Shown: piece by piece, positions 1 to 11,078 of the stretch
Layout of the letters: every line of letters begins with the position of its first letter
How positions within the stretch are numbered: the first letter of the stretch is position 1
DNA from: Pseudisothecium myosuroides
Taxonomy: Eukaryota > Streptophyta > Bryopsida > Hypnales > Lembophyllaceae
NCBI GenBank assembly: GCA_951799445.1
Contig: OX637288.1
Span: 12,278,501-12,342,500, forward strand
DNA length: 64,000 bases
Reading direction: 5' to 3'
Translations under genes and position numbers: made by a program
Notes under the pieces: model-generated
Databases searched by the model: none
Told to the model about the DNA's origin: nothing
Seen by the model: only the letters and a program-made list of their open reading frames with translations

Positions 1-1400
1 TCTGTATAAAACTATTTTTTTATGATTAAATTTTTTTGAACTAAAACATGTACTATGACTCTTATAAATATTCATAGACTTCAAAAATTGCCATAACAAA
101 ATAAAGAACTATAAGATTTTTCAAAAAACTTTAGACATATCAATATAAAAATAAGAATCTTGCATAAACTTATTTTTTGAATTTAAAAAAAAAACTTTTG
201 ATATTTTTCAAATTTAATCAAATTTATTAGTGAAAAAATCTTTCAATAAAAGTAAATTTTTTGAAGATTCTTTCGTAAGTGAAATAATAATTTTTTTTAA
301 TCTTGTCTTAAGGACCTTACAAATTTTAAAATTCTATTGAATAAAAAATTATTGACTAGAATATAAATTCCAATGCTTAAATTTTATAAATTACTCCAAA
401 AATGTCTAAAAATTCACAAAAAAATAATATGTAATATTTTCAATAATTTTCAAATTTTCTATAATATTTTGGATATTTTTGAATTAATTTATTGAAATGT
501 AAATTTTGGAAGTCTTATTTTAGTTAGTAACATGTTATTTAATAAAAAAATTAGTTATTAAATTCTTACCACAAGATTCAAAAAAGAATTTTCATTCCAC
601 TTACTAAAGAATCTTGAAATTTTCTTATGTGTGTTAAAAGTCTTTTTAACTAATAGATTTGATTTTAAAATTATTTTTAATTTTTAATTTTATGCAAGAT
701 TGTTACTTGTATCACAACCAAGACCACAACATGTCCAAATTTTGTACAAAATCTCTAATTCTTCAATTAGCTATGGCAATTTTTGAAAATTTATAAAACA
801 TTTTGCAAGCTACTATAAGTAGAATATATGATGAAAGTCTAGATATGGAAATAACTTTGGAAATTTTAAACCTTCTAAATATTGGTATTCATTAGTCAAT
901 ACATTATTAAATGAGAGGTTTCAAAATTATATATCTTCAAGATAATTTATTTTGAAAATTTTAAATTTCAACATATTCTTTGTTTTAACAAAAAAAAATA
1001 TTTACCTACAAAATTTTGTAATAAGTCAAGGGTATAAATTTTTTTAAGTGATTCAAAAACCAAAAATTTGTTAATATGGATAATAATACATAAAAAATTT
1101 GTTCATGAACTAGAAGAAGATAGCTTGCAACCACCCTTTGTTTACAAACAAAATTGTAGATTTGAATCTTACATTACATTTGTATGGTTTGACTTATAAT
1201 CTTCAAGGTTACCACCATACTTCAAGGAGTGATTGCAATATTAATGAAATTCATAAATCGTGCCATGTATAGACAAAAATATAATCTATAATAAATAAAT
1301 AAAAATTCAAAATTATTTCAAGTTTTTGTGATTTGTTTTTTCTACCAACTATTTTGAGCTTCATTTGGCATAACCTTTGCCCTAAAGTCCCAAGACCTAA
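1..1400. other. AT-rich intergenic DNA, no gene seen
   Basis: Very AT-rich sequence with many short A and T runs. The short open frames have no recognisable domain. Nothing here could be tied to a repeat family present elsewhere in the window. Confidence 0.6.
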
Positions 1401-1402
1401 TG

Positions 1403-2615
1403 TAACCCCTAAAGTCCCAAGGCCTCTATTTTGTCAAGAAACATTTAAAAGTGCCATTTCTATTGCAAGGTGGCAAAATTTGAAAAATTTGTTTTTTTGC
1501 GTTTTCAACAATAGGATTTTACACTAGACGAGAATAAAAATGTGTCATTGAAATTTCAAAAACTTTGACCGTGTAGATTGCAAGATATTTGCTTTTACAA
1601 TGAAAAAAATAATTTTTTTGGCACCTTCTATGACTAGATTTTTTGGCTTTGAATCATTTTTAAATTAAATCTTTTTCCAATATTGAGTTTGAGGTTAAAG
1701 TTTTTTAAATAGAAGAATTGATTTGAAAGTTAGGTAAAAATATATTAGAAAAAACACTTGATTTTCTTTCTTAAAAAAAATATTATGATAGAAGTAGGTG
1801 TGAGATAGAAGAAAAAACTAAATTGTTAATATCTCTAAGATGGAATTGAAATATACTAATTTGAACAATGAGATTATATTAAAAATAAATAAACTAGACT
1901 ATGTGAAACTTTTTCATTGAAAAATTGTGAAAATTGAGTTCAAAAATGAATACTATAAGTTATTTTTTGAAAAAGATGCTATGAATGCCTACAAAACAAA
2001 AAGTTCCATAACTTTCACATCACTAATCTAAATGGAATGAATCAAAGCTTTCTATATAGGTAAAATAGTAATCTATGAGGGAAAAAATATTTAAATTTTA
2101 TTTTTGTTTTTTTTGTTTTTTTTCTTGCCTATTGAAATTGCTTTTGGAGCTTAGAGTGGCATAACTTTTTTCCTCATGCATTGATTGGAAAAAAAATTAT
2201 ATTCTCATAAAGTGATAAAGCTAATGTGATTTTCAATCTTTAATAAAAGTTTCAAAAAATCATATCAAAAATTGAGGTCATGCAAGCCTACCTGAAATCC
2301 CAAGTGTCCTCCCAGGGGACTTTGGGACTTTGGGACTTTGGGTCTCAAGGTTGCTATCATGTGAGCATAGGAGTGTGAGACCATGAGCCTAGAATACTAC
2401 ATACCTATGTTATAGGTGTATATACTATGGAAACCGTCTATGATTATAGGGTATATATGTTACAAATACCCATATTATAGATATTTATGATACATACACC
2501 TTCTATAGTGTGAGGTATCTATAATATAGGTAATTATATTGTAAGCTCAATGCTCACAAGCTCGCATTTTTGGACTCACATACTAGCACCGTTACTTTGT
2601 GACTTGAGGGGTTAA
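1403..2615 (-). repeat. TTAA-family repeat element interrupted by a 248-bp MITE
   Basis: The left end reads TAACCCCTAAAGTCCCAAGG and the right end closes with GAGGGGTTAA. Internal blocks match the copies at 12.9 and 36.4 kb: a gccatttct block near the left end, a cataactttt block, and a cccaagtgtcc block near the right end. A 248-bp MITE with an 11-bp target duplication sits inside at 2346-2593. Removing it leaves about 0.95 kb, the usual family size. The left TTAA has decayed to GTAA. No coding capacity is visible. Confidence 0.6.
2346..2593 (-). mobile_element. Mutator-type MITE, copy 1 (248 bp)
   Basis: The inverted ends are GGTTGCTATCATGTGAGC on the left and, on the opposite strand at the right, GGTGCTAGTATGTGAGTCC. 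Flanks are ACTTTGGGTCT (2335-2345) and ACTTTGTGACT (2594-2604), an 11-bp target duplication with two mismatches. The length equals that of the copy at 49046-49293. An 11-bp duplication fits Mutator-like elements (9-11 bp). It inserted into an older TTAA-family element. Confidence 0.75.
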
Positions 2616-4702
2616 AAATTATATTGCCCAAAAGCTAATTTGTTTTCCTATTCTTTAAAAAAATTCTCAAAATTATGTCTAAAAATAGAAATTATAGGAA
2701 CTAAACCAAACACTCAATTATCCCTCAAGTTATCAAGGGACTTTAGGGGTTTGGAGGTTGATCAAAATAGAATGAATCACAAGTTTTTGAACAAGTAAAT
2801 ATCAATTCATCCAATAAAATAGAAAGATTAGTAAATTTAAAACAATAAATGCTTGCATTGAGATGGAAATTGAAAGAGTTCTATTATGACTTTTCAAAAG
2901 ATTACCTTTCGAATGCTTTTGTTTAGAATTATGAAAAAATCATTACATGTGACGTAAAGTTTTGTTGGAAAAGCAAAATTTACCCTTCAATAAAAATCGC
3001 TTCAAATGAAAGTTGCTTTACCCATTGGCGCATGTGATAAACTTACTTCTATGACCATTGTGGCTTTTCCTTCATGCTTTGTTTAAGTTTGTTGTTCCAC
3101 TGCATACTTGTCTTCCACTTCTCTACATGAAGGCGCCCTATTCCAAGGACCACTCTTTTCGGGTTCCCAAATCTATGCCATCATATGAGGTCAAATTTAT
3201 GCTTCCACGGTCCCTCGAACCGGAAACGGAGCCTCAAAGATTTCAATCTTCAATCACTCATAGTGACGACAACAATGTACAACCACTAACAAAATTGAGT
3301 ACAAATTTGAAATGTTTTCATTCAAACAACTATACCATAAGCATCAATGGATAAAGTCCAAAAGTGGATATATATGAAAGTTGTAGTATGCGACATATTT
3401 TATGTTACCATGGAAGTTTGAAGAAAAAATTAGTTGTGATTTGAAAGAAAATTAATTTCAAAGTTAGCCATGTCTAAAACTCGGTTTTGTTCACCATGAT
3501 TTGGAATACTTTATCTTTGTTAATTTTTTCTTAGAACTTCGAAAAAACTTTTTGTGCCTTGGCATGTTGGCACACATCATTTCAGATTGTTGTACACAAT
3601 AATTGAAAGAAATTGACATTTATAGAAATTAAAATATCAACAATTTGACAAACATGCAAATGATGTTGGTTCTCACAATATTCGAATTGTTTTGGAATTG
3701 AGAGCATGGGATTGCATTAGCCATTGTAGAGAGTGTATAGGTTGCAACATGGACCATTGCTATATCTTAATGCCCTTGCATTTGAAATATTTGTTGAATA
3801 GGGCAATACATTTCAATTTATATTTTACAATTATGTATATTTTTTGTTTGAAGACTCAAGTTCATGATGCATATAATTGGCCTAAAAAAGCCAAAAATAA
3901 ATAAATTATCATTCTCAATTTCATCAAAAAACTTCCAATTCGACGAAGGTCAATGTAGTTTTTGACAATATTAATCCAAATTTTGAATTGTAGAGCAATG
4001 TTTATTTTATGATGACATAATAATCCCCACGTGCATCAATCTGTAGAGTAGTTTTGGCTTTGTGAATTCAAATTTGAAATCATATATTCTAAATATAAAA
4101 TATAAAGTACCTTCATGTGTTTTTACCATAGGGTTATGTTGGTGTGAAGAATCCATGGCTATTTCATGATCAATCATTGTGGTGGTAAAAACACCATTTA
4201 TTACTTACATAGATGCAATATGACTATCAATTTTAGCCCTTGGTTCAAATGCCACAACAGCTTTCGAGGGCTTGGAAAGTGGTTAGCGGGATGAAGCAAA
4301 AAAGAGCCCTTGTAGTTGAAGGTATGTGGGGCAACAAATCAACAAAATCAACTTATCTTCTTGCATAGCGGATCATAATTTATTCTATAGCTTGTCTTCT
4401 TGTCCACGAAGTTAGCTAGCACATCAAAAGAGTTGAATAAAATAACTTTGATGAGCTCCATTGCTTCACTACACAAGAGCTTGCATTAGGTGAGTGCAAG
4501 ATTTTTTTTCCAAAAGGTGCAATAGAGAAGTTTGGAGGACATCAAGGCAAAAAATTCATAAAGAATATCTCACTTTGGAAAATTGCACATTGCAAGCTTG
4601 CTTTGAAGTCATTAAGGCATGCTCTAAAGCTCTATGCCAAAAGCTTCGTATTGCACCTTTGTCTATTATTAGAATGACATTGAATCCATAATTTTGACTT
4701 TG
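2616..4702. other. AT-rich intergenic DNA, no gene seen
   Basis: Open frames at 3058-3354 and 3692-3904 are short, of biased composition and match no family I recognise. No splice-linked coding signal was found. Confidence 0.5.
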
Positions 4703-4705
4703 CCA

Positions 4706-4847
4706 CACTAGTAGAAAAAGGGTCCTGACTGACTGGTCCACAATGATTGCAGCAGTCATTTTTTGTCCACAATGACTACAAAATGACTGCAAAGTGACTG
4801 CTGCACTCATTGTGGACCAGTCATTTGTAGCCTGTTTTCTACTAGTG
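4706..4847. mobile_element. CACTA-type MITE (142 bp)
   Basis: The ends are CACTAGTAGAAAAAGGGTCC on the left and CACTAGTAGAAAACAGG read from the right. Flanking trinucleotides are CCA (4703-4705) and CCA (4848-4850), the 3-bp target duplication expected of CACTA elements. The interior folds back around repeated gactgc/gcagtc blocks. There is no coding capacity. Confidence 0.85.
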
Positions 4848-4850
4848 CCA

Positions 4851-5540
4851 AACAAATGTTTAAATTATCTCCTATTTTGAGTTTGGTTAACTCCTACAAT
4901 CCCAAGAGTCTTTTTAGGGAATTTTTGAAGGTTTGGATAGGTACCTATGCTCTGAATATTTGGCATGATTTTTAGAAACTTTTTGTGGAGATTAGGTGTC
5001 TTAAGAGCTTTGCGAGTATATAATTTATTTTCAAATCCGATTCGCAATTGACAAGTTACAACCATTCTTTTGGAAAATGGAGGAGAAGGGCAACACAAAA
5101 ATGCTAAATTTCACTGATTTTCACCAAGGGTGCTAGAATGGGCAAGGACCACTACAAATAGGTGGTGCAGATTCCAACTCATAGTAGGGAGCAACCATTG
5201 GCGGGCAATTACTGGATCAAGAGGCATGGGGCGATGGAGATACCATACTTAAATAATAGGTTCAACTTAAATTAAGTCAAAAAAATGTTTAATTTTTTTG
5301 CTAATTTTAGGACGAAAGAGCCGAATCTGCAAATAAATGTAAAGATGGTTTGCCAAAAATCCATTGAATCAAATACCAATCCATCATTTGACCATCTCCT
5401 ATGAAGAAATTTTTGATGGCAAAATGAAGGAATTACTTCATTTACATTAAATGAGAATGATAGAGAGAGGGGTCATTTTTATGATGAAATCCATAGTCCA
5501 TCATGAATCCTCAAAAGGTATGGGATAATTTGAAGATGAT
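4851..5540. other. Intergenic DNA, no gene seen
   Basis: AT-rich with weak open frames only. No feature could be supported. Confidence 0.4.
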
Positions 5541-5559
5541 AACTTGACAATGAGTGTGT

Positions 5560-6620
5560 TTTGGCATAGTTTAATAATTTCTTACAAAAAACTTTGAACT
5601 TAGAAAAGTTGAAAAATCAAGCTAATTTTCATCTCCAGAGATCCATTTGTGATTTTGAGCCTCCAAAAAAAGTTATGGACAAAATTCAAAGAGGATATTT
5701 GAAAATGTTCTTTTTAATCCCTACTTGAACTTTGTTCATAACTGGGACGAAACACTTGTACTATTTTTTGTCACACATTGCATGTTGATTAGTTTCTTGG
5801 CAACTTTTGCTTTTTGACTCAAAATGACTCAAAATTTATAGATAAGGTACTTATGACTATTATACACTTTGTCTAATTTTGGAATTTTTCAAAAATGTTT
5901 TGCTATTCAATAATATCCCCCGATTTTATCTCACACTTGCCAATTTTGGATTTTTTTGAACAAAGTAGTACCCAAAAAAAAAAATTTGGAGCTGAAATTT
6001 AGAGAGAATGTTTTTGTAGTAGACTTTTAGCCACTACTCAAAGGATTTCTAAAACTAGTTAATTATATGTTGTGTAGAAGTCCACAAAATGAGCCTATTC
6101 CTACTTGCATTTTGAAACATGTAAAAAAACGTATTTTTGTTTTTTTTGGTAAATGACCATCTCCATAGAATTGCTACAAGAGATTTTTTTTAAATATTTT
6201 TATTTAAGCTTTCTTCTATTTTTTATTAATTAAAACATTGCAATAACTCTATTTTCTTGAGATTTGGTACTTTCCTAGTTCTCCTACTTAGAGAAAATTT
6301 TAATGAATTTCCTTTGGTGGTTACCTTCATTTTAAAGGTGCATATATTAGACATATTTTTTATTTAAAAAAAAAATTGGTTTCCTAATTTTAAAAGTACT
6401 CCCAAAAGAATCATGAGTACAATTGCAAAATGCAACAAATAGTACAGGTGTTTCGTGTAATCACCCATCTTTTGATTGGAGTCTTGAAATTTGAAAGGTA
6501 ATTTTGGAGATGAAAGTTAGCTTAACTTTCCACATTAACTTAGTTCAAAGTTTTCTAAAAAACTTTATTCTACTATGCCTAAATGAAGTTTGAAATTATA
6601 TTTTTAATACAATTTCTACT
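5560..6620. repeat. Foldback repeat with a nested TIR element
   Basis: The outer arms (about 5560-5750 and 6465-6600) are inverted copies of each other. They share an aaaaaactttgaact block, a catctcca/tggagatg block and a gcctcca/tggaggc-type block. The same foldback stands uninterrupted at 35.70-36.09 kb. In the middle (about 5750-6460) sits a separate element whose ends both carry a form of GAAACACTTGTACTATTT. Its interior matches the element at 52744-53335. Outer borders are approximate. Confidence 0.6.
5750..6462. mobile_element. Nested TIR element related to 52744-53335
   Basis: The left end reads ACGAAACACTTGTACTATTT; the right end read inward is ACACGAAACACCTGTACTAT. Interior blocks such as the ccatctccatag motif and the tagtacccaaaaa motif are shared with the 592-bp element at 52.7 kb. 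It interrupts the foldback repeat described at 5560-6620. Exact ends and the target duplication could not be fixed by eye. Confidence 0.55.
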
Positions 6621-6960
6621 TTTGACTTGAGCTCATACTAATCCGAATTTACATATCTTGTATGGGTTGTTTTGCCTCTTACCACCCCACTTGTATAAAT
6701 AGCTTTTCTTCTGCTTTCATAGAACATATTAAGTGGCTTTTAAGGCTATGTGAAAGACTCATGCATAAGGTGATTAGCCATATTAGGGTAGAAAATCTAG
6801 GATAAATGAACAATAACGGGCTTAATTAGATAGATCCCAAAATGTAAATGTCTCATATTTTGTCAAAACATTGTTCACTAGAAGTAGAATAGCATGGGAA
6901 CTAAGTAAACTAGAAACTTATTGGGAACATCTAGGGGCCCTTTGTACAGTAAGGTCTACT
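6601..6960 (+). repeat. Direct repeat (left copy) with TATA-like box
   Basis: This ~350-bp block recurs in direct orientation at about 7650-7990. Shared blocks include agctcatactaatcc, ttaccaccccacttgtataa, gactcatgcataaggtgatt and ttattgggaacatct. A TATAAATA box lies in both copies. The pair brackets the ~175-bp tandem units, an arrangement that resembles a small LTR-like element. No primer-binding site was recognised. Confidence 0.55.
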
Positions 6961-6979
6961 TCATTTACAAATTTTTGAA

Positions 6980-7660
6980 ATCACAGGGAAGGAAATTTCA
7001 CACTTGCCAACTTTGACAACCTCCCGAGGGCTCAAAAATTGGTCTTTGACCATGAAATTTCTACCGCAACTTCATCTTTAAGTTAATTATACGTGTGGCA
7101 AATTTCAAGGCCAAATAATTTACACAAAAAAGATATTCAAAATCTCCCAACATGTATAGCCGTGAAAAAAATTTCACTACTGCCAACTTTGACACCCTCC
7201 CAAGGACTAAATTTTTTTTTTCTATTAAATTTTTGGCATAGAACCATCTATATGTTGATTACATGTGTGAAAAATTTCAAGTCCAAAATACCCCCTCAAA
7301 AATAGATATTCAAAATCTCCCAACATGTGTATTTGTGAAACAATTTCACTACTACCAACTTTGATACTATCCCAAGGGTTGAAAAATTGTTTATTTACCA
7401 TGAAATTTTTATGATGAAACCATCTCTATGTTAATAACATGTGTGCCAAATTTCAAGTTCAAAAGATTTACACAAAAAAATGAGCCAATTCTACCAACAT
7501 GTGTAGTTGTGAGAAAAAGTTTACTACTACCAACTTTGACACTATCCCAAGGGCTGAAAAAAAAACATTTTACCATGAAATTTTTGGCATGAAATCATCT
7601 CTACATTGATAAAATGTACGCCAAATTTCAAGGTCAAAAGATTGAAATTCTACTTTGAAC
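6980..7660 (+). repeat. ~175-bp tandem repeat array, about four units
   Basis: The word ccaactttga recurs at about 7007, 7183, 7355 and 7530, giving spacings of 176, 172 and 175 bp. Each unit also carries ccatgaaatttt, gccaaatttcaag and ccaacatgt-type blocks in the same order. Related units in inverted orientation occur at 20.04-20.74 kb. Confidence 0.8.
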
Positions 7661-7990
7661 ACAATTTTTGGTTTTGACTTAAGCTCATACTAATCCTAAT
7701 TTACATATTCCACATGAGTTGTCTCACCTCTTACCACCCCACTTGTATAAATAATTTTTCTTCTACTAATTCACAGTAAGTGACTTTTCAGGCTAAGTGA
7801 AAGACTCATGCATAAGGTGATTAGCCATACAGTAGGAGGATATAAAAACTAGGATAAGAGTGAACAATAATAGGCTTTATTAGATGAATCCCAAAATGTA
7901 AATGTCTCGTATATTGTGGGGACATTGCTCACTGGAAGTAGAGTAGTATGGAAATTAATTGGGAACTTATTGGGAACATCTAAGGTCCTT
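7650..7990 (+). repeat. Direct repeat (right copy) with TATA-like box
   Basis: Partner of the block at 6601-6960, with the same order of shared words and a tataaata box near 7746. It ends just before the TTAA that opens the next element at 8002. Confidence 0.55.
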
Positions 7991-8001
7991 CTGCAACAAT
8001 G

Positions 8002-8945
8002 TTAACCCCTAAAGGACCAGCATGCGTTTTTTGGCCGTATAAAATTTTTGGGCAGGTCCGTGTGACTAGAGATTTCCATATTTTTAGCTGAAATTTTAAT
8101 AGAAGGTGGGCGCGAGGAATATCTTTCATATGCACTAAATTTCAGGACATTTGGAAATAGGAGTCAAAAGTTAGGGCCAAATATGTTACTTTTTTTCGTA
8201 ACTGGGCAGTCCGGGCAGCAAGAAAAATTTGGCAAAAATTTGATTTTTTTTTTTAAAAATATTTTTTTTCTTGTAGATTATATTTTTGTCTATGTGGAAA
8301 GCTTTGATTCATTTCATTTGGATTTGGTATGAGAAAGTTATGAACATTCTTGTTTTTCGGGCAGTTAGAGCATCTTCTTGAAAAAAATAACTTGTAGGAT
8401 TCATTTCTAAATGCTATTTTTGCAATTTAAAAAAAAATAAAATTCTCATGGTTTAGTTTACTTGCTAGAACAATCTCACCATTGGGATTAGTGTATTTTA
8501 ATTCCATCTAAAATATATTAATGTTTTAGATTTTCCTTCTATCTCGTACCTACTTCTGCTTAATAAATTTTTTAGGAATGATAATTAAGTTTTTTTGAAT
8601 ATTCTTTTTTTTCCTAGACTCTCAACTCAATTCTCTACTATAAATATTTGAAGCACAAAACTCTGTAGTGCAAAAATTTTAAGTGAAAAATGTTTAAAGT
8701 TAAAAAATGTAGTCCCGCAATGTGCTGAAATACTTGTTTTTTCCACTTTAAACGCAGATATCTTGCAATCTGAGCGGTCAAAATTTCTGAAATTTTTTCC
8801 ACACATTCTCATACTAGTTAGGTGTAAGATCCTACGGTTAGATGTGGAAAAAAAACATTTTTCATTTTTTTTTACTCCTTGCTATAGAAATGGCAGTTTT
8901 GATGGTTTTTTGGCAGAAAAAAGGCCTTGGGCCTTTAGGGGTTAA
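8002..8945 (+). repeat. TTAA-family element, complete (936 bp plus TTAA flanks)
   Basis: It starts TTAA-CCCCTAAAGGACCA and ends GGCCTTTAGGGG-TTAA, so both ends abut TTAA and the termini are inverted repeats of ~16 bp. The interior is AT-rich and shares with other copies a catttggattt block, a tacctacttctgc-type block and a gaaatggcagtttt block near the right end. No transposase frame is present. TTAA flanks are the target duplication expected of piggyBac or Kolobok superfamily elements; that assignment is inference. Confidence 0.75.
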
Positions 8946-9175
8946 TGTGTGAGCATGAAAATTCAAGCATGTGAGCCTTGAATATATGTATAAGTAGATA
9001 TTCTACCACCATTAAAGATCTATATAATATAAACACCTATAATAAAGGTATCTATAACATAGTTACACTATAATCATATAAAGTTTCCATAATATAGACA
9101 CCTATAACATAGGTGTATAGTCTTCTAGGCTCATGGGCTTACTCTCCTAGGCTCACATAATAGCAATTCTCGATC
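8946..9175 (+). mobile_element. Mutator-type MITE, copy 3 (left end damaged)
   Basis: It shares the gctcacataatagcaa right end and the chain of taggtatctata-type blocks with the 248-bp copies at 2346-2593 and 49046-49293. The left terminus is reduced to GTGTGAGCATG directly after the TTAA of the preceding element. No clean target duplication is visible. Confidence 0.55.
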
Positions 9176-9824
9176 CCTCTGTACAAGGTTTGCCTACTAT
9201 TTGCTTGTTGGGAGGTTGTAGTAGGCATCACATGCTTGTAGAAATTAGAGATTTTGAAGTTTGGCAAATTTCTTTTTTTCCATTTCTCAAGTATAACTAC
9301 ATCTTTAAATTCACCATTTAGAATTTTTTTTAATAACTTATGGTGGAAAATTTGATTCAAAAATGGTCCACTGAAATGTCAATTGTTGGGACATTATGGC
9401 ATTGCAAAATTTTATTGGATGTATTCAATGTCTTGAATTGCCTTGAAAATTAGTAGGCATATGCCTTAGATGATTTCTATAAGGAAAAAAATTAACCTCA
9501 AAGTATGTAGTCCAAAGAAATTTAGGAAATGGTTGTTAAAGCCATTTGAAATTCTCAAGCGCAATAAAAAAAAAAAACTACTTTTACTTTGAATGCAAAT
9601 TTCTTTCAATCCATACGTCCAAACCTCACAAAAAACATTCTACATGATCTTATAAAAGTTAAGTACAAGATCCTACAAATACATTGTCAAAAAATTCATC
9701 TTGTAAATCAATGCAATAGAAATGGCAGTTTTGAATGTTTTTTGAGCTAGAAAATGCCTTGGAACTTTAGGGGCTAAATTTTATCTTTCAACAAATCTAG
9801 AGTCTCAAAGTCCAAAATGCAAAT

Positions 9825-10748
9825 TTAACCTTTAAAGGACCATTATCCCTTTGGGGGACAAATGGGATTTTGGGCAGGTACCTAAGGACTAAAGTTTTGT
9901 CCTGATTTTTTGAAACTTTTTTTTTGAAAATAGAAAAACTGATTAGCTTTTGCGGGAATATAATTTTTCTTTCAATCGGTGCCTAGGAACAAAAGTTATG
10001 CCCAAACAAGCTCAAATAGGGGAGAGGGGGCAGCAAAAAAAAATTTGCAAAAATTTGATTTTTTTTTCTCTCTCTCATAGATTATATATTTGTCTATCTC
10101 GAAAGCTTTTATTCATTTCATTTGGATTTGTCATGAGAAAGTTATGGATAATCTTGTTTTTTGGACAATTAGAACATCTTCTTGAATTTTTTTTTTGTAG
10201 GATTCATTTCTGAATGAAATTTTTTCAATTTTTCAAAAAAATAAATTCCACATGGTTCAATTTTCTTGCTAGAACAAACTCACCATTGGAATTAGTGCAT
10301 TTTAATTCCATCTAAAAAATATTAATATTTTAGAATTTCCTTCTATCTCGTACCTACTTCTACATAACAATTTTTTTAAGAATGAAAATTAGGTTTTTTT
10401 GAATTTTTTTTCCTCCCAAGACTCTTAACTCAATTCTTCACTACAAAGATTTAAGCTCAAAACTCTGTAGTGCAAAAAATTTAAGTTTAAAAATGTTCAA
10501 AGTCAAAAAATCTAGTCCTGCAATGTGTTGAAAAACTTATTTTTTTCCACTTTAAATGCAGATATCATGTAATCTGTGCGATTAAAAATTCTGAAATTTT
10601 TTCCACACATTCTCATACTAGTTAGATGTAAGATCATAGAGTTAGATGTGAAAAGAAAAAAAAATCATTTTTTTTACTTTTTGTTGTAGAAATGACAGTT
10701 TTGAGTGTTTTTTTGACAAAAATAAGGCCTTGGTCCTTTAGTGGTTAA
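9825..10748 (+). repeat. TTAA-family element, complete (916 bp plus TTAA flanks)
   Basis: The start is TTAA-CCTTTAAAGGACCA and the end is GGTCCTTTAGTGG-TTAA. Internal order matches the 8.0 kb copy, with a gggcaggtacctaagg block near the left end and a gaaatgacagtttt block near the right. Non-coding. Confidence 0.75.
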
Positions 10749-10857
10749 AGTTGACAATATTTATTCCTTGATTGTTAACAGTAATATTCTCCATTTCCCC
10801 CCAAATGGGAAAAAATTAAAATTGATCCACCCTCACAATAACGTAAATGTTAGGGTG

Positions 10858-11065
10858 GGCCCTAGGGCCGGATTTGTATTCCAACCCCCTTAGGTTTCAG
10901 GTGCCACGCGGCGCGGCGCAAGCCGCGACGCGTGGTGTTGTTTGTTTCTCTTGTTTCTTTTTGTTTTTTGCTTTCTTTCTACCCAGGCCGCTTGCGGCTG
11001 GGCCCTTGTATTTTACTTCTTGCAGTAAAGGGTTCCCTTTATTTGTGTCAAAAAAAAAAAAAAAA
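10858..11065 (+). mobile_element. Short poly(A)-tailed retroposon (SINE-like or truncated LINE)
   Basis: The ~190-bp body is strikingly GC-rich against its surroundings and ends in a run of about 16-19 A. It is flanked by perfect 13-bp direct repeats AAATGTTAGGGTG at 10845-10857 and 11066-11078; the last three A overlap the tail. This is the signature of target-primed reverse transcription. I saw no clear tRNA-type A and B boxes, so SINE versus 5'-truncated LINE is undecided. Confidence 0.8.
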
Positions 11066-11078
11066 AAATGTTAGGGTG

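Noticed and set aside
6980..7660. CRISPR-like or satellite centromere array
   Set aside because: Only about four diverged ~175-bp units without spacers of constant length. It is an ordinary tandem repeat; centromeric status cannot be judged from this window.
10847..11074. 75-codon frame over the SINE-like element ending in poly-Lys
   Set aside because: The Lys run is the A-tail and the frame starts in the target duplication; it is not a gene.
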